Positions 1 through 7,925 of a stretch of 36,015 nt of DNA are shown piece by piece (the first letter of the stretch is position 1; each line of letters starts with the position of its first letter). Origin of the DNA: Betaproteobacteria bacterium (GTDB lineage: Bacteria; Pseudomonadota; Gammaproteobacteria; Burkholderiales; Burkholderiaceae_C); the NCBI GenBank assembly GCA_009921465.1, contig RFXS01000005.1, positions 1-36,015 on the forward strand, in the 5' to 3' direction. The notes under the pieces were generated by a model. The model searched no databases. It was not told where the DNA came from and saw only the letters and a program-made list of their open reading frames with translations. A program made the translations under genes and the position numbers.

Positions 1-58
1 TGATCGGGTGGTGGTCGTAAAAGTGCTGGACGGCTTGCAAGGGTGATGGGTTGATCAT
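1..58 (-). CDS. 5' end of a minus-strand gene, possibly a SAM-dependent methyltransferase (partial)
   Basis: On the minus strand an ATG at 58-56 opens a frame that runs off the window start. It gives 19 codons beginning MINPSPLQAVQ and ending near FYDHHPI. The start resembles the N-terminus of Burkholderiales class I SAM-dependent methyltransferases, as recalled from that family; 19 residues cannot prove this. If real, it is divergent from the gene at 186, with about 127 bases between them. I see no clear promoter or hairpin in that gap apart from the ribosome site of the next gene. Confidence 0.4.
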   Translation of the reverse strand, partial: MINPSPLQAVQHFYDHHPI

Positions 59-185
59 GGGGTCAGGCCTGGCGTAAAGGGTGGCCAACATATTAGCCGC
101 CTTGGGCCTTGTGGCCCACGACCAGGGCGCTGGCGTTAAGCTCGGACTTGGCCCACCCACATTGGGCCGCTAAGGAGGACAAACA

Positions 186-590
186 ATGGCGATTTCATGG
201 TTGGCAGCGCTCAAGGTGGTGCCTTGGGGAAAAGTAATGGAACATGCCCCCCAGGTGTTGGACAAAGCGCGCGGTTTGATAGACAAACACCGCCCCGGTG
301 CGGCCGGGGTCGACCCCAGCCCCGTTGCGCCCAGTGTCGAGCCCGGCGAGGTCCCCAGCCTGGGCGAACTGAAAAACCGCTGCCTGGCCTTGCAAGCGCA
401 ATGCGAACAACTCAGACAAACCCAGCAACAAATGGCCCAAACCATGACCGATCTGGCCGAACAAAATGCCAGCCTGATTGGGGCCGTCAATCGAATGCAG
501 TCGCGCACGCGGGTTTTGTCGGTGTGCACCGGGCTGTCGCTGCTGGCCAGTGCAGGCCTGGCTCTGTGGCTGGCGCGCAGTTGGCCCTGA
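186..590 (+). CDS. hypothetical coiled-coil protein with C-terminal membrane anchor
   Basis: This is a 134-residue protein of unknown function. A clear ribosome site (AAGGAGG, about 9 bases upstream) supports the start at 186. The N-terminal part is mixed polar, with a Pro/Val-rich linker around residues 40-58. Residues about 60-105 are rich in Leu, Gln and Glu with heptad-like spacing and look like a coiled coil. Residues about 113-131 form one hydrophobic segment followed by Arg-Ser-Trp-Pro at the end, which suggests a tail-anchored inner-membrane protein. It has its own ribosome site, and the palindrome over its stop codon suggests that it is not cotranscribed with the binding-protein gene downstream. 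No catalytic motif is visible. Confidence 0.75.
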   Translation: MAISWLAALKVVPWGKVMEHAPQVLDKARGLIDKHRPGAAGVDPSPVAPSVEPGEVPSLGELKNRCLALQAQCEQLRQTQQQMAQTMTDLAEQNASLIGAVNRMQSRTRVLSVCTGLSLLASAGLALWLARSWP

Positions 591-603
591 TCGATTCGAT
601 CAG
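587..603. repeat. 17-base perfect palindrome spanning a stop codon
   Basis: CTGATCGA-T-TCGATCAG is a perfect inverted repeat with 8-base arms around one central base. It includes the TGA stop of the preceding gene. It could form an mRNA 3' hairpin, but the following bases (TTTGGGCTTTGG) are a poor U-tract, so a rho-independent terminator is uncertain. It could also be a protein-binding site. Confidence 0.5.
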
Positions 604-675
604 TTTGGGCTTTGGCCTTAAAGTGAGCCCTTTGGCTTCGCCTCTTGCCTTTGTTCATACCCTATAAAGATCGCC

Positions 676-1683
676 ATGCATTGTTTGCCGTGCTTCACAC
701 TGATCAAAACCGCTTTCAGCTGGCGTGCGTCAGCCATGGTGGTGCTTGGTGCTGTGGCCCTTGCGGCTTATGCCCAAACGCCTGAGTGGGTGCCCACCAA
801 GCCGGTGCGCATCATTGTCCCCATCGTGGGCAGCACCAATGATGTGCTGGCGCGCTTGCTCGCCCCCAAGCTGTCGGAGGTGTTGGGCCAGCCGGTGCTG
901 GTGGAGAACAAACCTGGCGCTGGGGGTAATTTGGGGGCCGACATGGTGGCCAAAGCCGCGCCCGATGGCCACACCTTGCTGATCGGCTACAACGGACCCA
1001 TGGCCATCAACGTGTCGCTGTTTGACAAGATGCCCTACGACCCGATCAAAGACCTGGCCCCCATCACCTTGGCGGTCAAGTCCCCGCAGTATCTGGTGGC
1101 CCACCCTGGAGCGGGCTTGCAGTCGGTGCAAGACCTGGTCGGCCAAGCGCGGGCCAACCCCGCCAAGTTTTCTTATGGCTCGGTGGCGGTGGGCAGTGCT
1201 TCGCACCTGACGATGGAAATGCTGAAAATGGCCGCTGGGGTGCAAATCACCCATGTGCCCTACAAAGGGGCCGGGCCGGCGGTGACCGATTTGATTGCGG
1301 GCAACATCCAGGTGGCCTTTTTTGTGCCGGGCAATGTGCAGCAGTTCGCCAAAGAGGGGCGCTTGCGTTTGCTGGCGGTCAGTGGGACCAAGCGCTTCAA
1401 AAGCACGCCCCAGGTGCCCACCTTGATCGAAGCCGGCTTCAAAGACTTTGAGGCCACTTCGTGGATTGGCCTGCTCACCACCGGTGGCACCCCCAAGCCC
1501 ATCATCGAGCGCTATCACCGCGAGTTGGTCAAAATTTTGCAATCCACAGAGATTCGACAAAAATTGGAAGAAATGGAGTTCGAGGTCATCGCCTCCAACC
1601 CCGACCAATTTGCTGCCTGGATTGCCACAGAAATTCCGCGCTGGGGCAAGGTGATCAAGGCCACCGGCGCCAAGGCCGATTAA
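676..1683 (+). CDS. Bug/TctC-family tripartite tricarboxylate transporter substrate-binding protein
   Basis: This is a 335-residue periplasmic binding protein. The N-terminus has a hydrophobic signal segment ending in Ala-Tyr-Ala (about residue 34). The family signature follows: KPVRIIVPIV, then NKPGAGGNLGADMVAKAAPDG, then Ile-Thr-His-Val-Pro-Tyr-Lys-Gly near residue 200. Length and motif order are usual for the Bug family, which is greatly expanded in Burkholderiales and binds carboxylates. An in-frame ATG at 736 would give a shorter, more typical signal peptide and is an alternative start. No TctA or TctB membrane subunit is in the window, so it must work with subunits encoded elsewhere. 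The next gene, 64 bases downstream, is a Rieske oxygenase, which suggests that the ligand is an aromatic acid (inference). Confidence 0.93.
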   Translation: MHCLPCFTLIKTAFSWRASAMVVLGAVALAAYAQTPEWVPTKPVRIIVPIVGSTNDVLARLLAPKLSEVLGQPVLVENKPGAGGNLGADMVAKAAPDGHTLLIGYNGPMAINVSLFDKMPYDPIKDLAPITLAVKSPQYLVAHPGAGLQSVQDLVGQARANPAKFSYGSVAVGSASHLTMEMLKMAAGVQITHVPYKGAGPAVTDLIAGNIQVAFFVPGNVQQFAKEGRLRLLAVSGTKRFKSTPQVPTLIEAGFKDFEATSWIGLLTTGGTPKPIIERYHRELVKILQSTEIRQKLEEMEFEVIASNPDQFAAWIATEIPRWGKVIKATGAKAD

Positions 1684-1747
1684 AGGCATTCGTTTAATCA
1701 ATCAATCAGCCCTGCAAGGGCAAGCCCGTTGAAATAGGAGAGCATGT

Positions 1748-3022
1748 ATGAGCCCAGAAATGTCCCAAACCCTGACCCAAACCAATGCCGGTACGCCCAT
1801 GGGCAATTTGATGCGCCGCTACTGGGTGCCAGTGGTCATGTCCAGCGAAATCGCCCAACCCGATGGCCCCCAAGTGCGGGTGCAAATCATGGGGGAAAAG
1901 TTACTGGCGTTTCGCGATACGGAGGGCTTGCCCGGACTGATCAGTGAGTTTTGCTCGCACCGCGGGGTGTCGCTGTTTTTCGGTCGCAATGAAGAAAAAG
2001 GCATCCGCTGCTCCTACCATGGGGTCAAATTTGACCGCCTGGGCAACTGTGTCGATGTGCCCTCTGCGCCGCAAATGTGCGAGAAGATGAAGATCGTGGG
2101 TTACCCCTGCGTGGAGCGCGGTGGTGTGGTGTGGGCTTATATGGGGCCTGCCGAGCAACAACCCGCCGAGCCAGAGGTAGAGTGGTGCACGCTGCCGCCC
2201 AGCCATGTGTTTGTGTCCAAGCGCTGGCAGTCGTCCAATTACCTGCAGGCCATGGAGGGCGGCATCGATACCGCCCATGTGTCGTACGTGCACAGCATGG
2301 ACGTGACCACAGACCCCATGCACCGCGGTGTCAAGGCGCTGGACTACATCAAGGCCGATGGCAATGTGGTGTTCAACATCGAAAAAACCGACTTTGGCAT
2401 GACCTTGTTTGGCCGTCGAATGGGCGAGCCTGATAGCTTTTACTGGCGTGTGACGCAGTGGTTGTTTCCTTGGTACACCCTGATCCCACCCTTTGGCGAC
2501 CATGCCTTGGGTGGCCATGTGTGGGTGCCCATTGACGATCACAATTGCTGGGCGTGGAGCATCAATTACCGGCCTGAGGCCCCGTTAGGTGAAGAAGAGT
2601 TGATGCACATGCAGCACGGGCGCGGCATTCACAATGAATACGATGCGCCGGGCAGCTTTATCCCCAAGGCCAATGCGTCCAATGACTACCTGATCGATCG
2701 ACAGGCCCAAAAAGACCGTCGTTTGTACAGCGGCGTGGCAGGTATTGCGGCGCAAGACTATTCACTACAAGAGAGCATGGGACCGATCCAAAACCATGCC
2801 GAAGAAAAGATTTTGCCCACCGACCGTGGCATTGTGATGGCGCGGCGCATGCTCTACGAGGCAGCCACCGATTTGGCCAAAGGGGTGGAGCCTCCCGCTC
2901 TTGATGCCACCGCGCAGCGGGTTCGCGCCGCCGGTGTGTTGCTCGACAAGGCGCAAGACCCGGTGTCGTGGGCCAAAGACCATTTGGCCAATGATTTGAC
3001 CAAGCCGGTATACACCCTGTGA
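1748..3022 (+). CDS. Rieske non-haem iron oxygenase, phthalate 4,5-dioxygenase-like alpha subunit
   Basis: This 424-residue enzyme probably adds oxygen to an aromatic acid in the cytoplasm. The Rieske [2Fe-2S] ligands are C69-x-H71 and C88-x2-H91 (CSHRG and CSYHG). The mononuclear iron site is visible at D174, H177 and H182 in Gly-Gly-Ile-Asp-Thr-Ala-His...His, as in phthalate dioxygenase-type oxygenases that need no beta subunit. The start at 1748 is favoured by AGGAG about 7 bases upstream. The ATG at 1744 is in another frame. No phthalate-type reductase is adjacent, so electrons must come from a protein encoded elsewhere. It lies between a Bug binding protein and an SDR, consistent with an uptake, hydroxylation and dehydrogenation unit. 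Substrate unknown. Confidence 0.93.
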   Translation: MSPEMSQTLTQTNAGTPMGNLMRRYWVPVVMSSEIAQPDGPQVRVQIMGEKLLAFRDTEGLPGLISEFCSHRGVSLFFGRNEEKGIRCSYHGVKFDRLGNCVDVPSAPQMCEKMKIVGYPCVERGGVVWAYMGPAEQQPAEPEVEWCTLPPSHVFVSKRWQSSNYLQAMEGGIDTAHVSYVHSMDVTTDPMHRGVKALDYIKADGNVVFNIEKTDFGMTLFGRRMGEPDSFYWRVTQWLFPWYTLIPPFGDHALGGHVWVPIDDHNCWAWSINYRPEAPLGEEELMHMQHGRGIHNEYDAPGSFIPKANASNDYLIDRQAQKDRRLYSGVAGIAAQDYSLQESMGPIQNHAEEKILPTDRGIVMARRMLYEAATDLAKGVEPPALDATAQRVRAAGVLLDKAQDPVSWAKDHLANDLTKPVYTL

Positions 3023-3222
3023 CGCGAATGGGCTGGCCCCACAGTCCGTTGGTGGTGTTGGCCTGGGTGGTGTGCGGGGTTCCCGGTCGGGCTCAGGCAC
3101 ACGATGGGGTGCCCCGCAAGGCGCTGCGCATTGTGGTGTCCATCGTCAAAACCGAGGTTCATTGCTGGCGTCTGATCTTCCAGGCCGTCGGCCCCAAAGT
3201 GGATTGCGCATGGACCGGTTGA
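3019..3222 (+). pseudogene. small secreted ORF, possible remnant of a Bug-family binding protein
   Basis: A GTG at 3019, overlapping the previous stop as GTGA, opens a 67-codon frame. Its codon usage is GC-rich at the third position, like the real genes around it. Residues 1-27 resemble a signal peptide ending in Arg-Ala-Gln-Ala. The next residues, KALRIVVSIV, resemble the mature start of Bug proteins (compare KPVRIIVPIV in the gene at 676). After that the similarity stops, and the frame ends 13 bases inside the following SDR gene. I read it as the truncated 5' end of a lost binding-protein gene. A short coding gene or a chance frame cannot be excluded. Confidence 0.33.
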
Positions 3223-3983
3223 AAAACAAATCCGCGCTGATCACTGGTGCAGGGGCGGGCATTGGCGCGGCCACCGCGCGATTGTTTTGCGCCCAAGGCG
3301 CCCAGGTGTGCCTGCTCGACGCCAATGGCCAGGCTTTGCGTGACACCCTGGTGGCCTTGCAGCGTGACTTCCCCCTGGCGAAATTGCATTCGGTTGTGGC
3401 TGACATCGCCCAAGAGGCGCAAGTGCAAGCGGCGGTGGCCAGTGCCGTGCATGCTTTGGGTGGCCTGGACGTGCTGGTCAACAACGCGGCCATGCGCAAC
3501 CATTCGGCCTTGGCCGATGCCACGCCTGCTGAGTGGCAGGCCATGGTGGGGGTGAATTTGGTGGGCACAGCCACTTTGTGTCGCTTGGCCCTGCCCCATT
3601 TGCGGGCGAGCGGACGCGGCAGCATTGTCAATGTGTCATCGGCCCATGCGTTGATCGGGCGCAAGGGCATGGGCTTGTACGACACCACCAAGGCCGGCAT
3701 GCTGGCCATGACCCGCACCTTGGCCTTTGAAGAGGTGCAGCACGGCGTGCGCGTCAATGCGGTGTGCCCGGGCTCGACCTTCACCGACTTTCATGTGGGG
3801 CGTGCCTTGGCCGCAGGCAAATCGCCCGCGCAACTCAAGACCGAACGTGCGGGAAACTCCTTGATCGGCCGCTGGGCCGATCCACAAGAGATGGCTTGGC
3901 CGATTTTGTGGCTGGCCTCGGACGAGGCTTCGTTCATCACGGGCGCCACCCTGATGGCCGACGGTGGCTTGTCCATCATGTGA
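3210..3983 (+). CDS. SDR-family NAD(P)-dependent oxidoreductase
   Basis: This is a 257-residue classical short-chain dehydrogenase. The nucleotide-binding motif Thr-Gly-Ala-Gly-Ala-Gly-Ile-Gly lies at about residues 12-19. NNAA follows near residue 91, then a catalytic Ser in NVSSAH, and Tyr-x3-Lys in YDTTK. The C-terminus has the usual FITGATLMADGG. The start at 3210 is chosen because MDRLKNKSALITG gives the normal short N-terminus; the frame is open upstream but would add non-conserved residues. Its place after a Rieske oxygenase suggests oxidation of a cis-diol or hydroxyl product (inference). Confidence 0.92.
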   Translation: MDRLKNKSALITGAGAGIGAATARLFCAQGAQVCLLDANGQALRDTLVALQRDFPLAKLHSVVADIAQEAQVQAAVASAVHALGGLDVLVNNAAMRNHSALADATPAEWQAMVGVNLVGTATLCRLALPHLRASGRGSIVNVSSAHALIGRKGMGLYDTTKAGMLAMTRTLAFEEVQHGVRVNAVCPGSTFTDFHVGRALAAGKSPAQLKTERAGNSLIGRWADPQEMAWPILWLASDEASFITGATLMADGGLSIM

Positions 3984-4030
3984 GCGTGTTTGGCACAATG
4001 AACCAATCCCACCGATTTGGAGCCGCCCCC

Positions 4031-4498
4031 ATGTCACATCGATCCCTTGCTTATTGGATGGCCGGACTGGCCTGTGTGCTGTCGCCAGCGGCCTGGGGGC
4101 AAGAGATGGCGCGGGTGGTCTCCACCACCCCCGTGATCCAAACTGTTTCGGTCACCGAGCCCATGTGCACCAGTGTGGGGTCATCTCCCGCCACTTGCAC
4201 TCAAACCACTCAGTTGCAAAACCGCATCACGCATTACAACGTGGTTTATGAGTACGGGGGCAAAACCTATGGTGCCAGTTTGGCCCAAGACCCAGGCCAA
4301 TGGCTGCCCATCAGTGTGACACCGGTGGTCGAGGCCGTCGTGCCTGCCATCCCCCCCACCGTTTGGGTGACGGCACCGGCACCGACCGCAGTGGTGGTCG
4401 CACCCTATCCCTATGTGTATGCCCCGGTTTATCGACCCTACCCGTTCTCCATGCACTTTGGGTTTTATGGGGGGCGCGGATTTCGCCATTGGCGTTGA
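4031..4498 (+). CDS. secreted protein related to glycine-zipper surface proteins, zipper absent
   Basis: This is a 155-residue protein with a signal peptide (residues 1-24, cleavage after Ala-Trp-Gly-Gln or nearby). Residues about 26-40 (ARVVSTTPVIQTVSV) and 67-95 (NRITHYNVVYEYGGKTY and QDPG) resemble the two flanks of Burkholderiales glycine-zipper 2TM-type outer-membrane proteins. The glycine-zipper segment that normally lies between them is missing and is replaced by a short Cys-containing stretch. The tail is rich in Pro, Tyr and Val and ends in aromatic and Gly residues. An upstream in-frame ATG at 3998 would add 11 residues before the signal peptide. The role is probably in the envelope, not catabolic, and the family link is from memory. 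Confidence 0.75.
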   Translation: MSHRSLAYWMAGLACVLSPAAWGQEMARVVSTTPVIQTVSVTEPMCTSVGSSPATCTQTTQLQNRITHYNVVYEYGGKTYGASLAQDPGQWLPISVTPVVEAVVPAIPPTVWVTAPAPTAVVVAPYPYVYAPVYRPYPFSMHFGFYGGRGFRHWR

Positions 4499-4504
4499 GC
4501 GCGC

Positions 4505-5797
4505 GTGACCCAGCCGGGCGCTGTGAAAGCAGCGCCCCATCCAGGAAAATCATCTTTGTCCAAAATTTTTCACGGCTGGCGCATTGCTGGCGCAGCCAGC
4601 ACCTTGCAGTTCATGCAATCGGCCTTGTTGACCCAGTCTTTTGGGGCCTATGTGGCCTTGCTGGCAGAAGAACGCGGTTGGAGTAAAACCTCTTTGGCCG
4701 GTGCGGCCGCGATGCAGTCCATGGAGGCGGCCATTTTGGGCCCCGTGCTGGGTTGGGTGATGGACCGGTTTGGTCCCCAAGCCATGATCCGCTGGGGCAT
4801 TGTGGCATTTGCTTTGGGGTTTTTTGCCCTCAGCCAATTGGAAACCCTCACCGGTTTTTATGTCAGTGCCGTCACCCTGGCCATTGGGGCGAGCTTGTGC
4901 GGTTATTTTCCCTTGACCGTGGCCATCATCCATTGGTTTGAGCGCCACCGCGCCCGTGCTTTGTCGTTGCTCAGCTTAGGGTTGGCGCTGGGTGGTTTGG
5001 CGGTGCCCTTGGTGGCGTGGTCCATGCACAGCTTTGGTTGGCGCACCACGGCCATCGCCTCGGGTGTGGTGGCTTTGTTGGTGGGTTTTCCATTGGCGTC
5101 ATTGATCCGTGGGCGTCCTGAGGACATGGGATTGACGATTGACGGGGTGCCCAAACCCGCCCCCATGACGGCCGATGGCCAAGACCATGGGGCACCTGCA
5201 GCGGTCGAGTTCACCGCCCGACAGGCCTTGCGCACCCAGGCCTTTTGGTTGCTGGGTTTGGGTCACGGCGTGGCTTTGTTGGTGGTGACTGCGGTCAATG
5301 TGCATGCCATCACCCACATGAAAGAGGGCTTGGGCTACACCGTGGCAGAGGCTGCTTGGTTCATCTTGCTGATGACGGTGGGCCAGGTCATGGGGGTGTT
5401 ATCAGGGGCGTGGATGGGCGACAAATACGACAAGCGCCGCGTGGCGGCCACCTGCATGTTGATGCATGGCACAGGCTTGTTGCTGCTGACCTACGCCACC
5501 CATTCGGCCGAACTGGTGGCCTTTGCCCTGCTGCACGGCATCGCTTGGGGTTTGCGCGGCCCTTTCATGCAAGCCTTGCGCGCCGATTACTTTGGCCGCA
5601 ATGCGATTGGCATGATTTTGGGCTTGTCGGCGGTGATCATTGCCATGGGCCAAATTGCAGGGCCCATGGTGGCCGGGTTTTTTGCCGACTTGACGGGCAA
5701 TTACCGCATGGGCTTCACCATATTGGCTTTGATGGCCTGCGCTGGGTCGGGCTTGTTTTTGCTGGCCAAGCCACCGCGTTTGCCCACTGCAACTTGA
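4505..5797 (+). CDS. MFS transporter
   Basis: This is a 430-residue inner-membrane permease with about 12 hydrophobic segments in two halves. Conserved major-facilitator features include Asp-Arg-Phe-Gly in the loop after the second helix (GWVMDRFGPQAM) and Gly-Asp-Lys-Tyr-Asp-Lys-Arg in the equivalent loop of the second half. The general form is that of monocarboxylate/oxalate:formate-type MFS proteins common beside catabolic genes. The GTG at 4505 is used because it keeps the N-terminal cytoplasmic part; no strong ribosome site is seen, and it lies 6 bases after the previous gene. It may import the substrate of the hydro-lyase operon downstream (inference). Confidence 0.88.
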   Translation: MTQPGAVKAAPHPGKSSLSKIFHGWRIAGAASTLQFMQSALLTQSFGAYVALLAEERGWSKTSLAGAAAMQSMEAAILGPVLGWVMDRFGPQAMIRWGIVAFALGFFALSQLETLTGFYVSAVTLAIGASLCGYFPLTVAIIHWFERHRARALSLLSLGLALGGLAVPLVAWSMHSFGWRTTAIASGVVALLVGFPLASLIRGRPEDMGLTIDGVPKPAPMTADGQDHGAPAAVEFTARQALRTQAFWLLGLGHGVALLVVTAVNVHAITHMKEGLGYTVAEAAWFILLMTVGQVMGVLSGAWMGDKYDKRRVAATCMLMHGTGLLLLTYATHSAELVAFALLHGIAWGLRGPFMQALRADYFGRNAIGMILGLSAVIIAMGQIAGPMVAGFFADLTGNYRMGFTILALMACAGSGLFLLAKPPRLPTAT

Positions 5798-5813
5798 CTC
5801 GATGGTTTTCAAA

Positions 5814-5835
5814 TTGGGCATAAAAACACGCCCAA
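5814..5835. promoter_or_regulatory. inverted repeat TTGGGC-N10-GCCCAA upstream of the leuCD-like operon
   Basis: TTGGGC at 5814-5819 and GCCCAA at 5830-5835 are perfect inverted arms separated by 10 A-rich bases. The repeat lies between the MFS gene and the LeuC-like gene. There is no T-tract, so a regulator operator is as likely as a weak terminator. I could not identify a convincing -35/-10 pair in the 109-base gap. Confidence 0.35.
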
Positions 5836-5906
5836 ACCCATGCATTAAGATGGCTGCCAGCGCTTGACGCTCCAAGTAATTTGAACCCCACCTGAGCCAA
5901 TACCCC

Positions 5907-7304
5907 ATGGGCCTGACCCTGTACGAAAAAATCTGGCATGCACACAAGGTGCTCGATGGCGATGATGGCCAAAGCCTGTTGCATGTGGCGCGCCATTTGG
6001 TGCACGATGGATCGGTGCACGCCTTTCAATTCCTCAAGGAAAAAGGCTTGACCGTGCGCCGCCCCGACCAGGTGGCGGCCACCCCCGATCACGGCATTTC
6101 AACGCGCAGCCACGTGATGGCGGCCATCACCGACGCCGAGCAGCGCCGGGTGGTGGAGCGTTTGGTGGAGAACACCCAAGCCCACGGCATCTTGCACTTT
6201 CCCCTGGGTGACCCGCGCCAAGGCATCGTGCACGTGGTGGGCCCAGAACAAGGGCTCACCCAACCTGGCATGGTCTTGGTGTGTGGCGACTCCCACACCT
6301 CTACCCATGGCGCCTTGGGCGCATTGGCTTTTGGCGCCGGTGCGAGTGAAATCACCCATGTGCTGGCCACCCAAGCCACCTGGCAGCGACGCTCCAAAAC
6401 CCTGCGCGTGCGGGTTGAAGGCGCGCGCGGGGCACACGTCAGCGCCAAAGATGTGATCTTGGCCATCATTGCCAAGATCGGCTCCAACGGTGCCGTGGGG
6501 CACGTGATCGAATATGCCGGTTCGGCCATTCGCGCCATGAGCATTGAAGAGCGCTTGACGGTGTGCAACATGTCCATCGAGGCCGGTGCCCGCGCTGGCA
6601 TGGTGGCACCCGACGACACCACCTTCGCGTATTTGCAAGGGCGTGCCTATGCACCCAAAGCGGCCTTGTGGGAGCAGGCCTTGGACCATTGGCGCAGTTT
6701 GCCCTCTGACGCAGACGCGCGTTTTGATGTCGACATCGAGCTGGACGCCAGTGCGCTATCGCCCATGGTGACCTGGGGCAACAGCCCGCAAGACGGCTTG
6801 CCCATCACCGCTTGCGTGCCTGACCCCCGCAACGAGCCCGACGCCGAAAAGCGCGCCGGCATGGAGCGGGCACTGGCCTACATGGGGTTGCAAGCGGGCA
6901 TGGCCTTGCAAGACATCGCGGTCGATCAGGTTTTCATTGGCTCTTGCACCAATGGCCGCATTGAAGACCTGCGCGCTGCCGCCGCTGTGGCACGGCTTGG
7001 AAAAGCCAAGGTACCGGTGCTGGTCTCGCCTGGCTCGACCCGCGTCAAGCTCGAGGCCGAACGCGAGGGTTTGGACCAAATCTTTAAGAACGCTGGCTTT
7101 GATTGGCGCGAATCGGGCTGCTCCATGTGCGTGGGCATGAACGGGGACTTGGTGGCCGCTGGGAAGCGCTGTGCATCCACCTCCAACCGCAATTTTGTGG
7201 GTCGCCAAGGACCGGGCAGCCGAACCCATTTGATGGGTCCGGCGATGGCCGCCGCCGCCGCCTTGACCGGCCGATTGACCGATGTCCGCAGCTTGGTGAA
7301 ATGA
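5907..7304 (+). CDS. LeuC-like 3-isopropylmalate dehydratase-family large subunit
   Basis: This is a 465-residue aconitase-superfamily hydro-lyase large subunit. The [4Fe-4S] ligands are C347 (GSCTNGR), C405 and C408 (GCSMC). Other family signatures are CGDSHTSTHGA, EIT(H)VLATQ and GMVAPDDTTFAY. Length matches bacterial LeuC. It pairs with the LeuD-like gene that follows after one base. The context is not leucine biosynthesis: no leuB or leuA is present, and downstream are an amidase-type hydrolase and two deacetylase-fold genes. A catabolic role is therefore likely, such as hydration of maleate, citraconate or a substituted maleate; LeuCD-like pairs acting as maleate or dimethylmaleate hydratases are known. 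The true substrate cannot be told from sequence. Confidence 0.92.
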   Translation: MGLTLYEKIWHAHKVLDGDDGQSLLHVARHLVHDGSVHAFQFLKEKGLTVRRPDQVAATPDHGISTRSHVMAAITDAEQRRVVERLVENTQAHGILHFPLGDPRQGIVHVVGPEQGLTQPGMVLVCGDSHTSTHGALGALAFGAGASEITHVLATQATWQRRSKTLRVRVEGARGAHVSAKDVILAIIAKIGSNGAVGHVIEYAGSAIRAMSIEERLTVCNMSIEAGARAGMVAPDDTTFAYLQGRAYAPKAALWEQALDHWRSLPSDADARFDVDIELDASALSPMVTWGNSPQDGLPITACVPDPRNEPDAEKRAGMERALAYMGLQAGMALQDIAVDQVFIGSCTNGRIEDLRAAAAVARLGKAKVPVLVSPGSTRVKLEAEREGLDQIFKNAGFDWRESGCSMCVGMNGDLVAAGKRCASTSNRNFVGRQGPGSRTHLMGPAMAAAAALTGRLTDVRSLVK

Positions 7305-7305
7305 T

Positions 7306-7920
7306 ATGAAAGCATTTGTGGTGGAAGACGGCGTGGCCGTTCCCTTTGATCAGGCCGATGTGGACACCGATCAAATCTTGCCTGCGCGGTTTTTGCGTCG
7401 TCCGCGGCAAGGTGGCTACGGTCAGTTCTTGTTTCGCGATGTGCGCTTCCATGAAGACGACACCGAGCGACCCGACTTCATCTTGAACCAAGCTGCTTAC
7501 CGCAGCGCCACCATCATGGTGGCCGATCGCAACTTTGGCTGCGGCTCCAGCCGCGAGCAAGCCCCTTGGGGCTTGGTCGACCACGGCATCCGCTGCGTGA
7601 TTGCGGCCGACTTTGGCGACATTTTTTACCTCAACTCCCTCAAAACCGGCTTGCTGCCGGTTCAATTGGACATTGCCTTTTGCGTGCGTTTGCGTGAGCA
7701 ACTGCATGCCCAACCGGGTGCGCATGTGCGGGTTGACTTGCCGGCCCAAACGGTGACCGGACCAGATGGCCAGGTCTATGCTTTCAAGATGGATGCATTT
7801 CGCAAGAAGTGCTTGGTCGAGGGCCTCGACGAGATAGGGGTCACCTTGCAGCACGACGCCGCCCTCAAGTCTTTTGAGGTGCAATACCGCCAAGCACACC
7901 CTTGGCTTTTTAACCTTTGA
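7306..7920 (+). CDS. LeuD-like 3-isopropylmalate dehydratase-family small subunit
   Basis: This 204-residue partner of the LeuC-like protein supplies the swivelling small domain. Signatures include DVDTDQILPARFL, then NFGCGSSREQAPWGL (residues about 74-88) and the FYLNSLKTGLLPV segment. It has the form of bacterial LeuD rather than the shorter archaeal type. The ATG lies one base after the large-subunit stop, so translation is coupled. The loop FLRRPRQGGYG occupies the position that governs substrate choice in this family, but I cannot assign a substrate from it. Confidence 0.92.
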   Translation: MKAFVVEDGVAVPFDQADVDTDQILPARFLRRPRQGGYGQFLFRDVRFHEDDTERPDFILNQAAYRSATIMVADRNFGCGSSREQAPWGLVDHGIRCVIAADFGDIFYLNSLKTGLLPVQLDIAFCVRLREQLHAQPGAHVRVDLPAQTVTGPDGQVYAFKMDAFRKKCLVEGLDEIGVTLQHDAALKSFEVQYRQAHPWLFNL

Positions 7921-7925
7921 ACCAC

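Noticed and set aside
663-668. TATAAA as a -10 box for the Bug binding-protein gene
   Set aside because: It is too close to the start codon at 676 and lacks a -35 box at a suitable distance.
5864-5869. TTGACG as a -35 box for the LeuC-like operon
   Set aside because: No acceptable -10 sequence lies 16-18 bases downstream.
5907-7920. Assignment as leucine-biosynthesis leuC/leuD
   Set aside because: No leuA or leuB is present and the neighbours are catabolic hydrolases, so symbols were withheld.
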